From positions 62,001 to 126,000 of the forward strand of contig CAUVYH020000027.1 of the NCBI GenBank assembly GCA_963556065.3: 64,000 bases of DNA, given 5' to 3'. This document shows, one piece after another, positions 36,408 through 46,530 of the stretch. The notes beneath the pieces are model-generated. The model was not told the DNA's origin. It saw nothing but the letters and a program-made list of their open reading frames with translations, and did no database searches. Within the stretch, counting starts at the first letter, position 1. Each line of letters starts with the position of its first letter. Source of the DNA: JBAXTE01 sp963556065. GTDB lineage: Bacteria > Bacteroidota > Bacteroidia > Bacteroidales > WCHB1-69. The position numbers and the translations under genes were made by a program.

Positions 36408-37685
36408 AAATTCTGATGTTTGGTTGGGAATTTCCCCCTCATATTGCCGGAGGCTTAGGGACTGCTTGCTTTGGATTAACAAAAGGCATGATGAAGCAAG
36501 GAATGGACGTTATTTTTGTAGTTCCCAAAGCTTATGGCGATGAAAGCCAAGAAGCCGTGAGGCTGGTAAATGCTTCCGATGTGGCTGTCGATTTACGGTA
36601 TGCCAAGCTTACCGAATATTGGAAGCAACTCACTTTTATAGAGATTGGCTCGAATCTTATTCCTTATGTTGGTGAAGATGAGTACTATACCATGCTTAAT
36701 GAGCAAGAAAAAGAGACCGAATATCGTGAGGATTCCATTTATAAACGGAAGTATCAGTTTTCGGGAAAATATGGCAAAAACTTAATGGACGAAGTAGCCC
36801 GCTATGCTATTGTTGCCGGTGCTATTGCCAAAAATGAAACGTTCGATGTTATTCATGCACACGACTGGCTCACTTTATCCTGCCGGAATTGCCGCAAAGC
36901 AGTGTTCGGGCAAGCCTTTGGTTGTTCATGTTCATGCTACGGAATTCGACCGGTCGGGATTAAATACCAATTCGGTGGTGTACAACATCGAACGGAGTGG
37001 TATGGAGGCCGCTGATCTGGTTGTTACGGTCAGCAACTTAACCCGCCAGATTGTGATTGAAAAATATGGAATAAACCCCGATAAAGTGGTTACTGTGCAC
37101 AATGCGGTAGAGCCGACTTTGGATCATGAGCGCGAAGAATATTCAAAGCAGATTGATCGTAAAGTGGTTACTTTTTTGGGCCGGGTTACTTATCAAAAAG
37201 GGCCGGAATATTTTGTGGAAGCAGCGCATAAGGTATTGCAACGCGATCCCGATGTCCATTTTGTTTTAGCCGGCGATGGCGATATGATGCCTAAAGTTAT
37301 TCGTCGTGTGGCACAATTACATATTGGTCACCGGTTTCATTTTACCGGCTTTCTTCGGGGTAAAGAAGTGGATAAAATGTTTGCCCTAAGCGATGTATAT
37401 GTGATGCCTTCGGTATCGGAACCATTCGGTATTTCGCCGTTGGAGGCCATGCGTAGTAGTGTGCCTGTGGTAATCTCCAAGCAATCGGGAGTGGCCGAAG
37501 TATTAATTCATGCGCTTAAAGTTGACTTTTGGGATGTGGAAGCAATGGCTGATGCCATTTGGGGGCTATTGCATTATGAGGCCTTGCCGACAATGTTTCA
37601 GCACTATGGGAAATCCGAAGTTGACAGCCTTCTGTGGGAGAATGCGGCTTTCAAATTGAAAAATCTATATAGTTCATTAATGTAA
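36404..37685 (+). pseudogene. GT4-type glycogen synthase-like glycosyltransferase with one frame break
   Basis: The gene starts MKILMFGWEFPPHIAGGLGT. The frame is lost at a TTT run (36874-36876), where removing one T joins HAHDWLT directly to YPAGIAAKQ, which gives 426 residues. The second half has the GT-B C-domain: GRVTYQKGPEYFVEAAHKVL, VLAGDGDMMP, and SEPFGISPLEAMRSSVPVV (the E-x7-E motif). The family transfers glucose to alpha-glucan or related acceptors; Bacteroidota glycogen clusters commonly carry such a gene. It lies within a coupled operon, so the single T is suspected to be an assembly error rather than true loss. Confidence 0.82.
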
Positions 37686-37705
37686 TCAACGATAAATTTA
37701 AAGAT

Positions 37706-38977
37706 ATGAGATCTATCTGTTTTTACTTTCAAGTGCATCAACCTTTTCGACTAAATACATATCGCTTTTTTGATATGGGTTGTAATCACTATTACTTTAA
37801 CGAGTATCAGAATCAATACATTGTAAAACGTATTGCAGAGAAATGTTACTTGCCTATGAACGAGCTAATCTTGAAATTAATCAAAAAACACGGATCCCAG
37901 TTCAGGGTAAGCTACTCTATTTCGGGCATGGCTCTCGATCAATTTGAGTTTTATGCATCCGAAGTAATTCAAAGTTTTCAAAAACTAGCGGCTACGGGTT
38001 GTGTTGAGTTTTTATCGGAAACCTATGCCCACAGCTTATCTTCGTTGATTAGTAAAAATGAGTTCGAAAAACAGGTGGAAAAACATCGCCAGAAAATTGA
38101 AACACTTTTTGGGCAAAGACCGGAAACATTTAGAAACACCGAGTTGATCTATTCAGATAATATTGGTGAAATGGTTGCCAATATGGGTTTTAAAACAATG
38201 CTTGCCGAAGGTGCCAAGCACATATTGGGATGGAAAAGTCCAAACTTTTTATATTGCAATGCCATTAATCCCAAATTAAAAGTGCTTACCCGGAATTACG
38301 AACTCAGCGATGATATTTCGTTTCGCTTTGCACAACAATCGCTGACTGCGGATACCTTTGTTTCGTGGCTCGACAAAATTCCAGCAAAACAAGAGTGTGT
38401 GAATCTCTTTATGGATTATGAAACTTTTGGCGAACACCAGTGGAAAGAAACCGGGATATTTGACTTTATGGAATCGCTACCGGAAAAAATTTTAGGCAAT
38501 ACAAATTTTACATTCAACACTCCCTCCGAGGTATCTGCTTCCTTGCAGCCCGTTGCGCCCATTCATGTTCCTTCGCCAATATCGTGGGCCGACGAAGAAC
38601 GAGATACCACTGCATGGCTTGGCAATGAACTCCAAAACGATGCCTTTCAGCGGCTTTACTCCCTCGAAGAGCGCGTGCTGAACACCCACGATCAAAAATT
38701 ATTACGCGATTGGGAATTGCTTCAGAACAGCGACCACTTTTATTACATGTGTACAAAATGGTTTTCGGACGGGGATGTTCATAAATATTTTAATGCCTAT
38801 AATTCGCCATACGAAGCTTACATTAATTACATGAATGTGCTTTCCGATTTTATTCTTCGGATTGAGGAATTTTCAAGCCCGGACGATTCTAATGCAGTTG
38901 ATGCAACTGAAAATAAAAAATCGAAAAGTTCAAAAAACATCCAAGACTCCTTAAAAAAATCGACTGCTAAAAAATAA
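37706..38977 (+). CDS. GH57 alpha-amylase/4-alpha-glucanotransferase family protein
   Basis: 423 residues. GH57 signature regions are visible: FQVHQPFRL (region 1), RVSYSISGMALDQFEFY, VEFLSETYAHSLS, FRNTELIYSDNIG (region 3, probable nucleophile Glu), and LFMDYETFGEHQW (region 4, catalytic Asp). The C-terminal tail of about 30 residues is rich in Lys and Ser. Members hydrolyse or rearrange alpha-1,4-glucans. Spacing is 20 nt after the glycosyltransferase, so same operon. Confidence 0.92.
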   Translation: MRSICFYFQVHQPFRLNTYRFFDMGCNHYYFNEYQNQYIVKRIAEKCYLPMNELILKLIKKHGSQFRVSYSISGMALDQFEFYASEVIQSFQKLAATGCVEFLSETYAHSLSSLISKNEFEKQVEKHRQKIETLFGQRPETFRNTELIYSDNIGEMVANMGFKTMLAEGAKHILGWKSPNFLYCNAINPKLKVLTRNYELSDDISFRFAQQSLTADTFVSWLDKIPAKQECVNLFMDYETFGEHQWKETGIFDFMESLPEKILGNTNFTFNTPSEVSASLQPVAPIHVPSPISWADEERDTTAWLGNELQNDAFQRLYSLEERVLNTHDQKLLRDWELLQNSDHFYYMCTKWFSDGDVHKYFNAYNSPYEAYINYMNVLSDFILRIEEFSSPDDSNAVDATENKKSKSSKNIQDSLKKSTAKK

Positions 38978-39040
38978 TTTTTTAGTCGGGATGACAATAA
39001 TTATAATTGCAGAAAAGCATAATATGGACAAACTCTTTAG

Positions 39041-39071
39041 TTGAGTTTACGTGATTACTTTTGTACTTTTG
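39041..39071 (+). promoter_or_regulatory. Promoter of the GT3-GT35 fusion gene
   Basis: TTG (39041-39043), 20 nt, TACTTTTG (39064-39071). Full fit to the Bacteroidota form, with a leader of about 85 nt. It suggests the fusion gene is transcribed separately from the three genes upstream. Confidence 0.65.
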
Positions 39072-39158
39072 CACGCTGGATCATCAGCACGGAAAAGCAA
39101 TTGCTGTGTGAAAATTAAAATATAGAAATTTAGATTACCGAATTAAGTTAAACGAATT

Positions 39159-42100
39159 ATGAATAAAAAACCGGATTACATTTTCGAGATTGGATGGGAA
39201 ATTTGCAACAAAGTAGGGGGGATGCATACCGTGCTTTCTACCAAGGCAAATACATTAACGAAAGAGTTTAAAGATAATTACATCATGATAGGTCCTGATG
39301 TTTGGAAAGAAACCAAGGGCAATCCCGAATTTATTGAAGATAAAAAATTGTTGAAAAATTGGCATACTTATGCCGAACAATCGAAATTAAAAATAAGAAT
39401 CGGCCGATGGAATATTAAAGGGAAACCGATAGTTGTATTGGTCGATTTTTCTTCGTTCATTATCTCAAAAGATGCCTTTCTGTCGGAATTCCTAAAAAAC
39501 TATCAATTGGATTTTGTTTCGGGACAATGGGATTTCCTAGAGCCTACCATTTTTGGCTATGCTGCCGGAAAAGTTCTCGAAAATTATTGGCAGTTTAACA
39601 TCTCGTCTCAGGATAAGATCGTTGCGCATTTTAACGGGTGGACTTCCGGTTCGGGGATTTTATTTCTAAAAAAAGAGGTTCCTCAAATTGCCACAGTTTA
39701 TACTTCGCATGGCATTAGTCCGAATACGGGAAACGGAAATGGACAAAATCATTCGAACGAAGGCTCCGAGACCATTGATCCCGAAGTGCTTTCAAAACAA
39801 TATCAAACCCAGGTAAAGCATTCACTGGAGAAACTTTTGGCCGAAAATGCAGATTGCTATACAACGGTAAGCAAAATTGCCGATAAGGAAAATTTGGATA
39901 TCTACCATAGGCCTGCCGACTTTATTACACCAAACGGCTTTGAAAATATCTATTATTGCACCCCCGATGCTTTGGCTGAAATGCGGAAAAAAGCAAGAGG
40001 TATTTTGCAAAAAGTAGCTCGTGCCGTGCTTAAACGTGAAATCTCCGAAGATACAATTTTTGTGCATACCGGTGGACGAAATGAGTTTAAAAATAAAGGA
40101 TACGATGTGCTCACTAAAGCATTGGGTCATCTTAATAAAAAATCGGACCTGCAAAAAGATATTGTAGTGTTTTTTATCGTTTCATCTAAAAACTCATGCG
40201 GATACCGTCAGGATCTCGATCTGGAAAGAACGGAACCGTATCCGGAACCTGCCACCGACGATTATTTAACACATTGGATTTTCGATTATGATGTGAATCC
40301 ATTGGTACATGCATTTACCGAAAACGATCTTCACAACAAGCCGGAGGACAAGGTTAAAGTAATGTACGTCCCCACATACCTCAACGGGGATGACGGCGTT
40401 TTTAATCTTTCCTACTTCGATTTATTATCGGGATTCGATATTACCCTTTTCCCATCACGTTACGAATCGTGGGGATACGCCTCTCAGGAAAGTGTCGGAT
40501 TAGGTATTCCTACAGTTGCTTCTTCTTTGTCGGGATATGGAGCTTGGGTAAAGGAACATCTCCAAAAGGCTCAAGATGTTGTAACGGTCATCGATCGGGT
40601 TAACGAGAATATTGAAAATACGATTGATGAACTTACTCAAATCATTTATAATTATTCGAAACTTAACGAAGAGGGAATTCTGAAAATCAGAAATGAAGCA
40701 TTCGAAATCGGGAAATTAACCATTTGGCAAAATGTAATCAATGTCTATTATCAAGCATATAATATGGCTGTTGACAAAGCTGTTGGGCGTTTCGAAAGCT
40801 ATAAAACCAAGCTAAGCATTGCCGAACCGATTACGGATACCGTTAATTTTGTAGAAGCCGATTGGCGAAAAATATTAATTACCATTAATTTGCCCGAGTC
40901 CCTGAAACCATTGCAGATACTTGCTAATAACTTGTGGTGGGTATGGAACTACGAGGCGGAGGAATTATTTGCTTCCATCGATAAGCAACTGTGGGTAAAA
41001 CATCAGCACAATCCTATTTCCATGTTTGAGTCTCTTTCTACCGAAAGGTACAAAGAGCTTGAAAACGATGCTGTATTTTTGAAAAAGCTAAACAAAATAT
41101 ATGGCGATTTTCAGGCTTACATGGCTAAAAAAAGTGAAGTAAGCGGTGAAAAAGTTGCATACTTTAGCATGGAATACGGGTTACACGATTCATTAAAAAT
41201 ATTTTCGGGTGGGCTGGGAATGCTGGCCGGAGACTATCTCAAACAAGCCAGCGACAGCAATGTAAATTTAATCGGCATCGGTTTGCTATACAGATACGGC
41301 TATTTTAACCAGCAGATATCCAATTCCGGCGATCAAATCAATACCTACTTTCCTCAAAAGTTTTCACATTTGCCAATACATCCGATACGCGACAGCAAAG
41401 GAGATTGGGTTAAAATCGGTATCCCTTTTCCCGGGCGTACATTGTATGCCAAAATCTGGAGAGTCGATGTAGGAAGAATTCCCCTTTATTTGCTCGATAC
41501 AGACTTTGCCGATAACAACGAAGCCGATCGGAAGACCACCTCAAGTCTTTATGGCGGAGATTGGGAAAATCGCTTGAAACAGGAAATCGTACTTGGAATC
41601 GGGGGGGTGCTGGCAATCAATACGCTAAACGAAAACCCCACGTTGTATCATTATAATGAAGGCCACGCTGCTTTCGCTGTAATCGAGCGTTTAAAAAATT
41701 TAATGCAGCAAAACAACTTTTCGTTCTCACAATGTGTTGAAATCGTGAGAGCATCTTCGCTATTTACCACTCATACACCGGTTCCGGCGGGTCACGACTA
41801 CTTCTCCGAAGATATGTTGCGTGTTTATATGTCTCACTATCCTGCTAAACTCAATATTAAGTGGGATACATTTATGAATTTGGGCAGAATGCACGAAAAC
41901 AACAGCAGCGAACGCTTTTCGATGAGTGTGTTGGCCATGAAACTCTCGCAAGAGGCCAATGCTGTGAGCAAAATTCACGGCAGAGTTACCCGCGAGATGT
42001 TTAAAGATTTATACAAGGGATATTTTACCGAAGAACTTCACATTGGTTATGTGACCAACGGAGTGCACTATCCTACATGGGCGCATAAAAAATGGCAGCA

Positions 42101-43391
42101 ATTGCACAAAGAGTGCTTTGGAGAAAATTTTCTAAACGACCAGTCGAATAAAAAACACTGGAAAAGAATTTACAACATTCCCGATGAGCGTTTGTGGAGT
42201 TTACGCAACGAATTGCGAGGTGAAATGATAGATTTTTTAAAAGTTCGCCTAGTGCAAGATATGACCCGTCGGCAGGAAAATCCAAAATTGTTGTTCGATG
42301 TTATCGATAATCTCCGAAGCGATGTGTTAACCATTGGTTTTGCTCGCCGGTTTGCCACCTACAAAAGAGCACATCTGCTTTTTAGTGATTTGGAAAAACT
42401 TTCTTCACTGATTAATAACCCCGATCGTCCGGTGCAATTTATTTACGCAGGCAAGGCACATCCTCAAGACAAGGCGGGGCAGGATTTAATAAAACGGATC
42501 ATTGAGGTAAGCCGCATGAAAGAGTTTGTTGGTAAAGTAATCTTTATCGAGAATTATGATATGGACATTGCCAAACACCTCATTTCCGGTTGCGACGTAT
42601 GGTTGAATACCCCAACCCGTCCTTTGGAAGCTTCGGGAACCAGTGGCGAAAAAGCAGTGATGAATGGAGTGCTCAATTTTAGCGTTCTTGACGGCTGGTG
42701 GGCCGAAGGCTATACCCCTGGAGCCGGATGGGCATTAAAAGAGGAGGTGACTTATGAAAACAACGATTTTCAGGATGTGTTAGATGCTCAAACCATCTAC
42801 AATAAAATTGAAGATGAAATTGCCCCGGCATTTTATCATCGAAACGAGAAAAACATCCCTGAACTATGGCTCTCCCACGTAAGAAAAACATTCTCCGAAA
42901 TATCGCCTTTATTTACGATGAAGCGACAGTTAGACGACTATTACGATAAGTTCTACAATATTCTCTTTGATCGGTATGAACATCTTTCCGAAAATAATTT
43001 TGAAATGGCTTATAAGATTTCCCGTTGGAAGCAAAAAATGCTTGTTGATTGGGGTTCCATTGAAATAATAAAAGTTGAAGTTCCAAATTCCGAACAAAAT
43101 CCGTTATCGTTAGGAGACTACTTTAAAGCTGTCGTTACATTGGATTTAGGGTCAATTTCTCCTGAAGATGTCGGAATAGAAGTCCTCTTTGCTCAGAAAG
43201 TAAATGATAAAATCGAATCTATCCGCAAAAAAATCGAATTGAAATACGAACCTGGAAGCTCTAATTACTCGGTGTATTCGTGTAGCGATTCGGCTTTGAA
43301 TGCAGGAGTTTTCGATTATGTTTTCAGAATATATGCAAAAAATGAAGCATTGGCACATCGTCAAGACTTTGAATTAATTCGTTGGTTTTAA
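39159..43391 (+). CDS. Fusion of GT3 glycogen synthase and GT35 glycogen phosphorylase
   Basis: 1410 residues in two parts. Residues 1-560 resemble the eukaryotic-type GT3 glycogen synthase (FEIGWEICNKVGGMHTVLSTKA, HFNGWTSGSGILFLK, FPSRYESWGYASQESVGLGIPT). Residues about 575-665 are a DUF3417 domain (NLWWVWNYEAEELF), and about 670-1320 are alpha-glucan phosphorylase (YFSMEYGLHDSLKIFSGGLG, GYVTNGVHYPTWA, GFARRFATYKRAHLL). The pyridoxal-phosphate Lys lies in EASGTSGEKAVMNGVLNFS. About 80 residues follow as a small beta domain. Synthesis and breakdown of the same polymer are thus on one chain. I recall similar fusions in other Bacteroidota, so the architecture is probably conserved. Confidence 0.92.
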   Translation: MNKKPDYIFEIGWEICNKVGGMHTVLSTKANTLTKEFKDNYIMIGPDVWKETKGNPEFIEDKKLLKNWHTYAEQSKLKIRIGRWNIKGKPIVVLVDFSSFIISKDAFLSEFLKNYQLDFVSGQWDFLEPTIFGYAAGKVLENYWQFNISSQDKIVAHFNGWTSGSGILFLKKEVPQIATVYTSHGISPNTGNGNGQNHSNEGSETIDPEVLSKQYQTQVKHSLEKLLAENADCYTTVSKIADKENLDIYHRPADFITPNGFENIYYCTPDALAEMRKKARGILQKVARAVLKREISEDTIFVHTGGRNEFKNKGYDVLTKALGHLNKKSDLQKDIVVFFIVSSKNSCGYRQDLDLERTEPYPEPATDDYLTHWIFDYDVNPLVHAFTENDLHNKPEDKVKVMYVPTYLNGDDGVFNLSYFDLLSGFDITLFPSRYESWGYASQESVGLGIPTVASSLSGYGAWVKEHLQKAQDVVTVIDRVNENIENTIDELTQIIYNYSKLNEEGILKIRNEAFEIGKLTIWQNVINVYYQAYNMAVDKAVGRFESYKTKLSIAEPITDTVNFVEADWRKILITINLPESLKPLQILANNLWWVWNYEAEELFASIDKQLWVKHQHNPISMFESLSTERYKELENDAVFLKKLNKIYGDFQAYMAKKSEVSGEKVAYFSMEYGLHDSLKIFSGGLGMLAGDYLKQASDSNVNLIGIGLLYRYGYFNQQISNSGDQINTYFPQKFSHLPIHPIRDSKGDWVKIGIPFPGRTLYAKIWRVDVGRIPLYLLDTDFADNNEADRKTTSSLYGGDWENRLKQEIVLGIGGVLAINTLNENPTLYHYNEGHAAFAVIERLKNLMQQNNFSFSQCVEIVRASSLFTTHTPVPAGHDYFSEDMLRVYMSHYPAKLNIKWDTFMNLGRMHENNSSERFSMSVLAMKLSQEANAVSKIHGRVTREMFKDLYKGYFTEELHIGYVTNGVHYPTWAHKKWQQLHKECFGENFLNDQSNKKHWKRIYNIPDERLWSLRNELRGEMIDFLKVRLVQDMTRRQENPKLLFDVIDNLRSDVLTIGFARRFATYKRAHLLFSDLEKLSSLINNPDRPVQFIYAGKAHPQDKAGQDLIKRIIEVSRMKEFVGKVIFIENYDMDIAKHLISGCDVWLNTPTRPLEASGTSGEKAVMNGVLNFSVLDGWWAEGYTPGAGWALKEEVTYENNDFQDVLDAQTIYNKIEDEIAPAFYHRNEKNIPELWLSHVRKTFSEISPLFTMKRQLDDYYDKFYNILFDRYEHLSENNFEMAYKISRWKQKMLVDWGSIEIIKVEVPNSEQNPLSLGDYFKAVVTLDLGSISPEDVGIEVLFAQKVNDKIESIRKKIELKYEPGSSNYSVYSCSDSALNAGVFDYVFRIYAKNEALAHRQDFELIRWF

Positions 43392-43536
43392 TCTTATTTT
43401 ACCGGCTGAATATTCCTGAAATTAAATGCCGGATGAAATCGCGTATATTAAATACTTGATTATCTTTGTAAGGGAATTGAAAATCGATTTTATTGAATTT
43501 TAAGTTCCCTTACTTTATCTAAAAAACAAATTAACA

Positions 43537-43866
43537 ATGAACTGGACAACAGAATTGCCTTTTGCGATAACGGTTTGCGACAAAGACGGCAATATTTTGG
43601 AAATGAACGATAAATCGAAAAAAACATTCGAAAAATGGGGCGCAGATCTAATTGGAGCAAGTTTATTTAACTGCCATCCCGAGCCGGCAAAATCGAAGCT
43701 AACGGAGATGTTTAAAAATCCTCGAATCAATGCCTATACGATTGAGAAAAACGGGGTCAAAAAGTTAATTTATCAATCGCCGTGGTTCGAAAATAACGAG
43801 TTTATGGGTTTTGTGGAGTTATCCCTCGAAATCCCTTTTGAAATGCCAAATTATGTAAGAAAATAA
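43537..43866 (+). CDS. PAS-domain protein
   Basis: 109 residues, essentially one PAS fold: ELPFAITVCDKDGNILEMNDKSKKTFEKWGADLIGASLFNCHPEPAKSKL, then IEKNGVKKLIYQSPWFENNEFMGFVELS. There is no output domain. Single PAS proteins can bind heme, flavin or small ligands; HPEP following NC is reminiscent of the DUF438-associated PAS. It is 10 nt upstream of the nucleoside kinase and may be co-transcribed. A -7-like TATCTTTG lies at 43461-43468. Confidence 0.72.
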   Translation: MNWTTELPFAITVCDKDGNILEMNDKSKKTFEKWGADLIGASLFNCHPEPAKSKLTEMFKNPRINAYTIEKNGVKKLIYQSPWFENNEFMGFVELSLEIPFEMPNYVRK

Positions 43867-43875
43867 AATATTGTC

Positions 43876-45537
43876 ATGGTCGAAATCATTTGTATAAACA
43901 ATAATACGCTATTGCGAAAGAAATTTCCGGAAGGCACCTCGCTCGCTCAAATTGCTTCGGAGCTGAACATTAAACTGCAATACCCCATTTTGGGAGCTTT
44001 GGTAAACAATAAGGTAAAAGAGTTGACGTACAAGGTTTTTAAGCCGAAGCAAATAGAATTTATCGATTTCTCGCATAGCTCGGGCTACCAAATGTATTTA
44101 CGTTCGTTGAGCTTCGTGTTGTATCATGCTGTAAAAGAGTTGTATCCGGAAGCTTTACTCAATATTCAGCACTCTATTTCGGGTGGAAAATATTGCGAAA
44201 TCGAAAACTTGGGGCTCCCGTTAACACAACATATTATTGATAACATAAACACGCAAATGGATGAGATTATAGATCAAAATCTTCCATTTATACGCGAGGA
44301 GCTATTAACAACCGATGCCCTTCAGCTTTTTGAAGAGCACCACATGTCGGACAAGGTTTTATTGTTTCGCACACGTAAACTGCTCTACACCTCGGTGTAC
44401 CATTTAGGAAACAGTATTAACTATTACTATGGCTATCTTGTGCCATCTACCGGTTTTGTCAAGGTTTTTAATCTCGAATTATACCATCAGGGCATGCTGC
44501 TTCAGCCGCCTTCGAAACACAACCCGACGCAAACAACAAGAATCAGCCCTCAAGTTAAGCTTTTCAATGTTTTTCAGGAACATAAAAAGTGGGTGTCCAT
44601 TTTAGGAGTTCCACATGTGGGTGAATTAAACATCGCGGTAGAAAAAAAACAAACCACCCAATTAATTCAAATTTCAGAAGCTTTGCATGAGAAAAGAGTG
44701 GCCTCTATTGCCGATGATATATCCCGCAGGGGAGGCGTAAAGATGGTGCTTATCAGCGGGCCGTCCTCCTCGGGGAAAACAACTTTTTGCAAGCGGCTTT
44801 CAATTCAATTGGAAGTTTTGGGCTACAAACCCGTTCAAATATCCATCGACAATTATTTTAAAGAACGGGAGCAAACCCCAAAAGACGAAAGGGGAGAATA
44901 CGACTTCGAGTGCCTTCAGGCGATAGATTTAGAACTTTTCAACAATCATCTTCAGGAACTTTTAAAAGGAAACAGTGTCGAAATTCCTAACTTTGATTTT
45001 GCTCAAGGCAAAAAAATATACAATGGGAACATCCTGAAAATGAAGGAAAATTCAATTCTGATTTTAGAAGGAATCCATGGGTTAAATCCACAACTGACCT
45101 CCATCATTGATAACAAGTATAAGTACAAAGTATTTGTATCGGCTCTTACACAAATTGCCATCGACAACCAAAACCCGATTCCAACCACCGATAACCGACT
45201 TATTCGAAGAATGGTACGCGACTACAGATACCGTGGATACAGCGCATTAGACACCATGAGCCGGTGGGCAAGCGTTAGAAAAGGCGAAGAAAAGTGGATT
45301 TTCCCTTATCAGGAACAAGCGGATGTAATGTTTAACTCGGCATTACTATGCGAACTAAGTGTATTAAAATATTATGCAGAACCCTTGTTGAGAGATGTTC
45401 CCGAAATTGTTCCCGAATATGCCGAAGCGGTGCGGCTACTAAAGTTTCTGTCTTACTTTAAAGCCATTGCCGAAAAAGATATTCCTCCTACTTCAATTTT
45501 AAGGGAATTCTTTGGCGGAAGCAGTTTTGTGTATTAA
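43876..45537 (+). CDS. Nucleoside (uridine) kinase with TGS and threonyl-tRNA-synthetase-like domains
   Basis: 553 residues. An N-terminal TGS domain (FPEGTSLAQIASELN, residues about 1-70), a second-additional-domain-like region (ALLNIQHSISGGKYCEI, about 95-230), and a C-terminal P-loop kinase related to uridine kinase and phosphoribulokinase (MVLISGPSSSGKTTFCKRLS, SIDNYFKEREQTP, LILEGIHGLNP, RLIRRMVRDYRYRGYS). The full-length arrangement is common in Bacteroidota and Firmicutes. The reaction is likely phosphorylation of uridine/cytidine; the role of the tRNA-synthetase-like part is unknown. Confidence 0.9.
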   Translation: MVEIICINNNTLLRKKFPEGTSLAQIASELNIKLQYPILGALVNNKVKELTYKVFKPKQIEFIDFSHSSGYQMYLRSLSFVLYHAVKELYPEALLNIQHSISGGKYCEIENLGLPLTQHIIDNINTQMDEIIDQNLPFIREELLTTDALQLFEEHHMSDKVLLFRTRKLLYTSVYHLGNSINYYYGYLVPSTGFVKVFNLELYHQGMLLQPPSKHNPTQTTRISPQVKLFNVFQEHKKWVSILGVPHVGELNIAVEKKQTTQLIQISEALHEKRVASIADDISRRGGVKMVLISGPSSSGKTTFCKRLSIQLEVLGYKPVQISIDNYFKEREQTPKDERGEYDFECLQAIDLELFNNHLQELLKGNSVEIPNFDFAQGKKIYNGNILKMKENSILILEGIHGLNPQLTSIIDNKYKYKVFVSALTQIAIDNQNPIPTTDNRLIRRMVRDYRYRGYSALDTMSRWASVRKGEEKWIFPYQEQADVMFNSALLCELSVLKYYAEPLLRDVPEIVPEYAEAVRLLKFLSYFKAIAEKDIPPTSILREFFGGSSFVY

Positions 45538-45539
45538 TA

Positions 45540-45794
45540 TTTCACGCTGAGAAGCTAAGACGCTAAGGTACGAGGCGAATTCGAGAAATGAGTTTAAAAA
45601 AATAAGACAGGATTTACAGGATTAACAGGATTAAAAAATACTCATCCTGTAAACCCAGTAAATCCGGTCTGCAAAATATCGATTCGTAGCCTTTGTGTAT
45701 TCTCTGCAACAAAATTGTGTCACAACAAAACGGAGAATATGTTCATCAAGTTACAAAAAAACACTGCGTTTTTTGCGGCTTAGCGTGATAAAAT
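45540..45794. repeat. 255-bp REP/MITE-like element
   Basis: The ends are imperfect inverted repeats of about 15 bp (CACGCTGAGAAGC at the left, GCGGCTTAGCGTG at the right). Inside is GACAGGATTTACAGGATT followed by a second copy of the theme (ACAGGATTA) and an inverted ATCCTGTAAA, typical of dispersed intergenic repeats in Bacteroidota. No open frame. It fills the space between the kinase gene and the DUF2185 gene and marks the edge of the accessory block. Confidence 0.55.
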
Positions 45795-46124
45795 CTAGTC
45801 TTCGAGTTCCACAAATTCGTCTCCAACCCGTTCGAGTTCCGTTCCTGCTTTCATTTTCAAGTACGGGATAATTGCCGGGTCATGATGCGCAATAATATTT
45901 ACATCGAATACTTTCCCGTTTGCAGGATCCTCGGCATACTCCTCGTCTTCGGTGCCGGACATAAACCGCCAGCCGCTGTCTTCAATATCCACTTTCTCTT
46001 CACGATACATATATCCAACCTTTTCGCCATCCACGGTAATTTTGTTGGAAGCAATGCAAAACCCCATGGGTTTAATATGTTGTGGAATTCCTTCGACTTG
46101 AAGCGCAATTTTATCTTCGTGCAT
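45795..46124 (-). CDS. DUF2185 (Imm33-like) protein
   Basis: 109 residues from the ATG at 46124 (MHEDKIALQVEGIP); an in-frame ATG 45 nt upstream adds residues without family similarity. The core GFCIASNKITVDGEKVGYMYR and DSGWRFMSGTEDEEY is the DUF2185 signature, a family also classed among polymorphic-toxin immunity proteins (Imm33, from memory). No toxin gene is next to it, so an immunity role is not supported here. Confidence 0.8.
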   Translation of the reverse strand: MHEDKIALQVEGIPQHIKPMGFCIASNKITVDGEKVGYMYREEKVDIEDSGWRFMSGTEDEEYAEDPANGKVFDVNIIAHHDPAIIPYLKMKAGTELERVGDEFVELED

Positions 46125-46259
46125 AATGTTTTGTTTTGGGGTTAAAGGTACAAAAATTATAGTTCTCAAAAGGAATCATAAAAGCACCATTTATCAGATA
46201 TTTTGGCACAATCACCATGCAAAAGCGTAAAACTTTGTCAATTGATTTAATCGCTATTA

Positions 46260-46490
46260 CTACTTCTTTTCGTAATATTGATTAACACCATCAAGATAAC
46301 CTTGTGCATATGCTGCATGAGGACTTTTATGTCTTTGAGCCTGTGCTTGACTCTCCTCTAATGAATTCAACAATTTACTTAAATTTATTTTTTCATCAAG
46401 ATTACTCCCAGCTTTATAACCTAATTCGTATGCACAAGCTGCACATTTATGTCTACCTATTCCGCCTTGATCTACTGGAATATTTGCCAA
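46260..46490 (-). CDS. Small Cys-motif protein next to restriction remnant
   Basis: 76 residues from a TTG at 46490. The open frame extends 7 codons further to a stop at about 46512, so the true N-terminus is uncertain. It contains GRHKCAACAYELGYKAG, a His-x-Cys-x-x-Cys pattern that could hold a metal, and HAAYAQGYLDGVNQYY. It directly follows the decayed restriction endonuclease on the same strand (40 nt). The function is unrecognised; an accessory role in restriction is inferred from position only. Confidence 0.5.
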   Translation of the reverse strand: MANIPVDQGGIGRHKCAACAYELGYKAGSNLDEKINLSKLLNSLEESQAQAQRHKSPHAAYAQGYLDGVNQYYEKK

Positions 46491-46530
46491 TATTGGCTGA
46501 ATCTTTGAATGTTATTTTTTTTGCAAGCCA

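Noticed and set aside
45795..46124. Toxin-immunity module around the DUF2185 protein
   Set aside because: No polymorphic toxin or secretion gene is adjacent, so only the family name suggests immunity.
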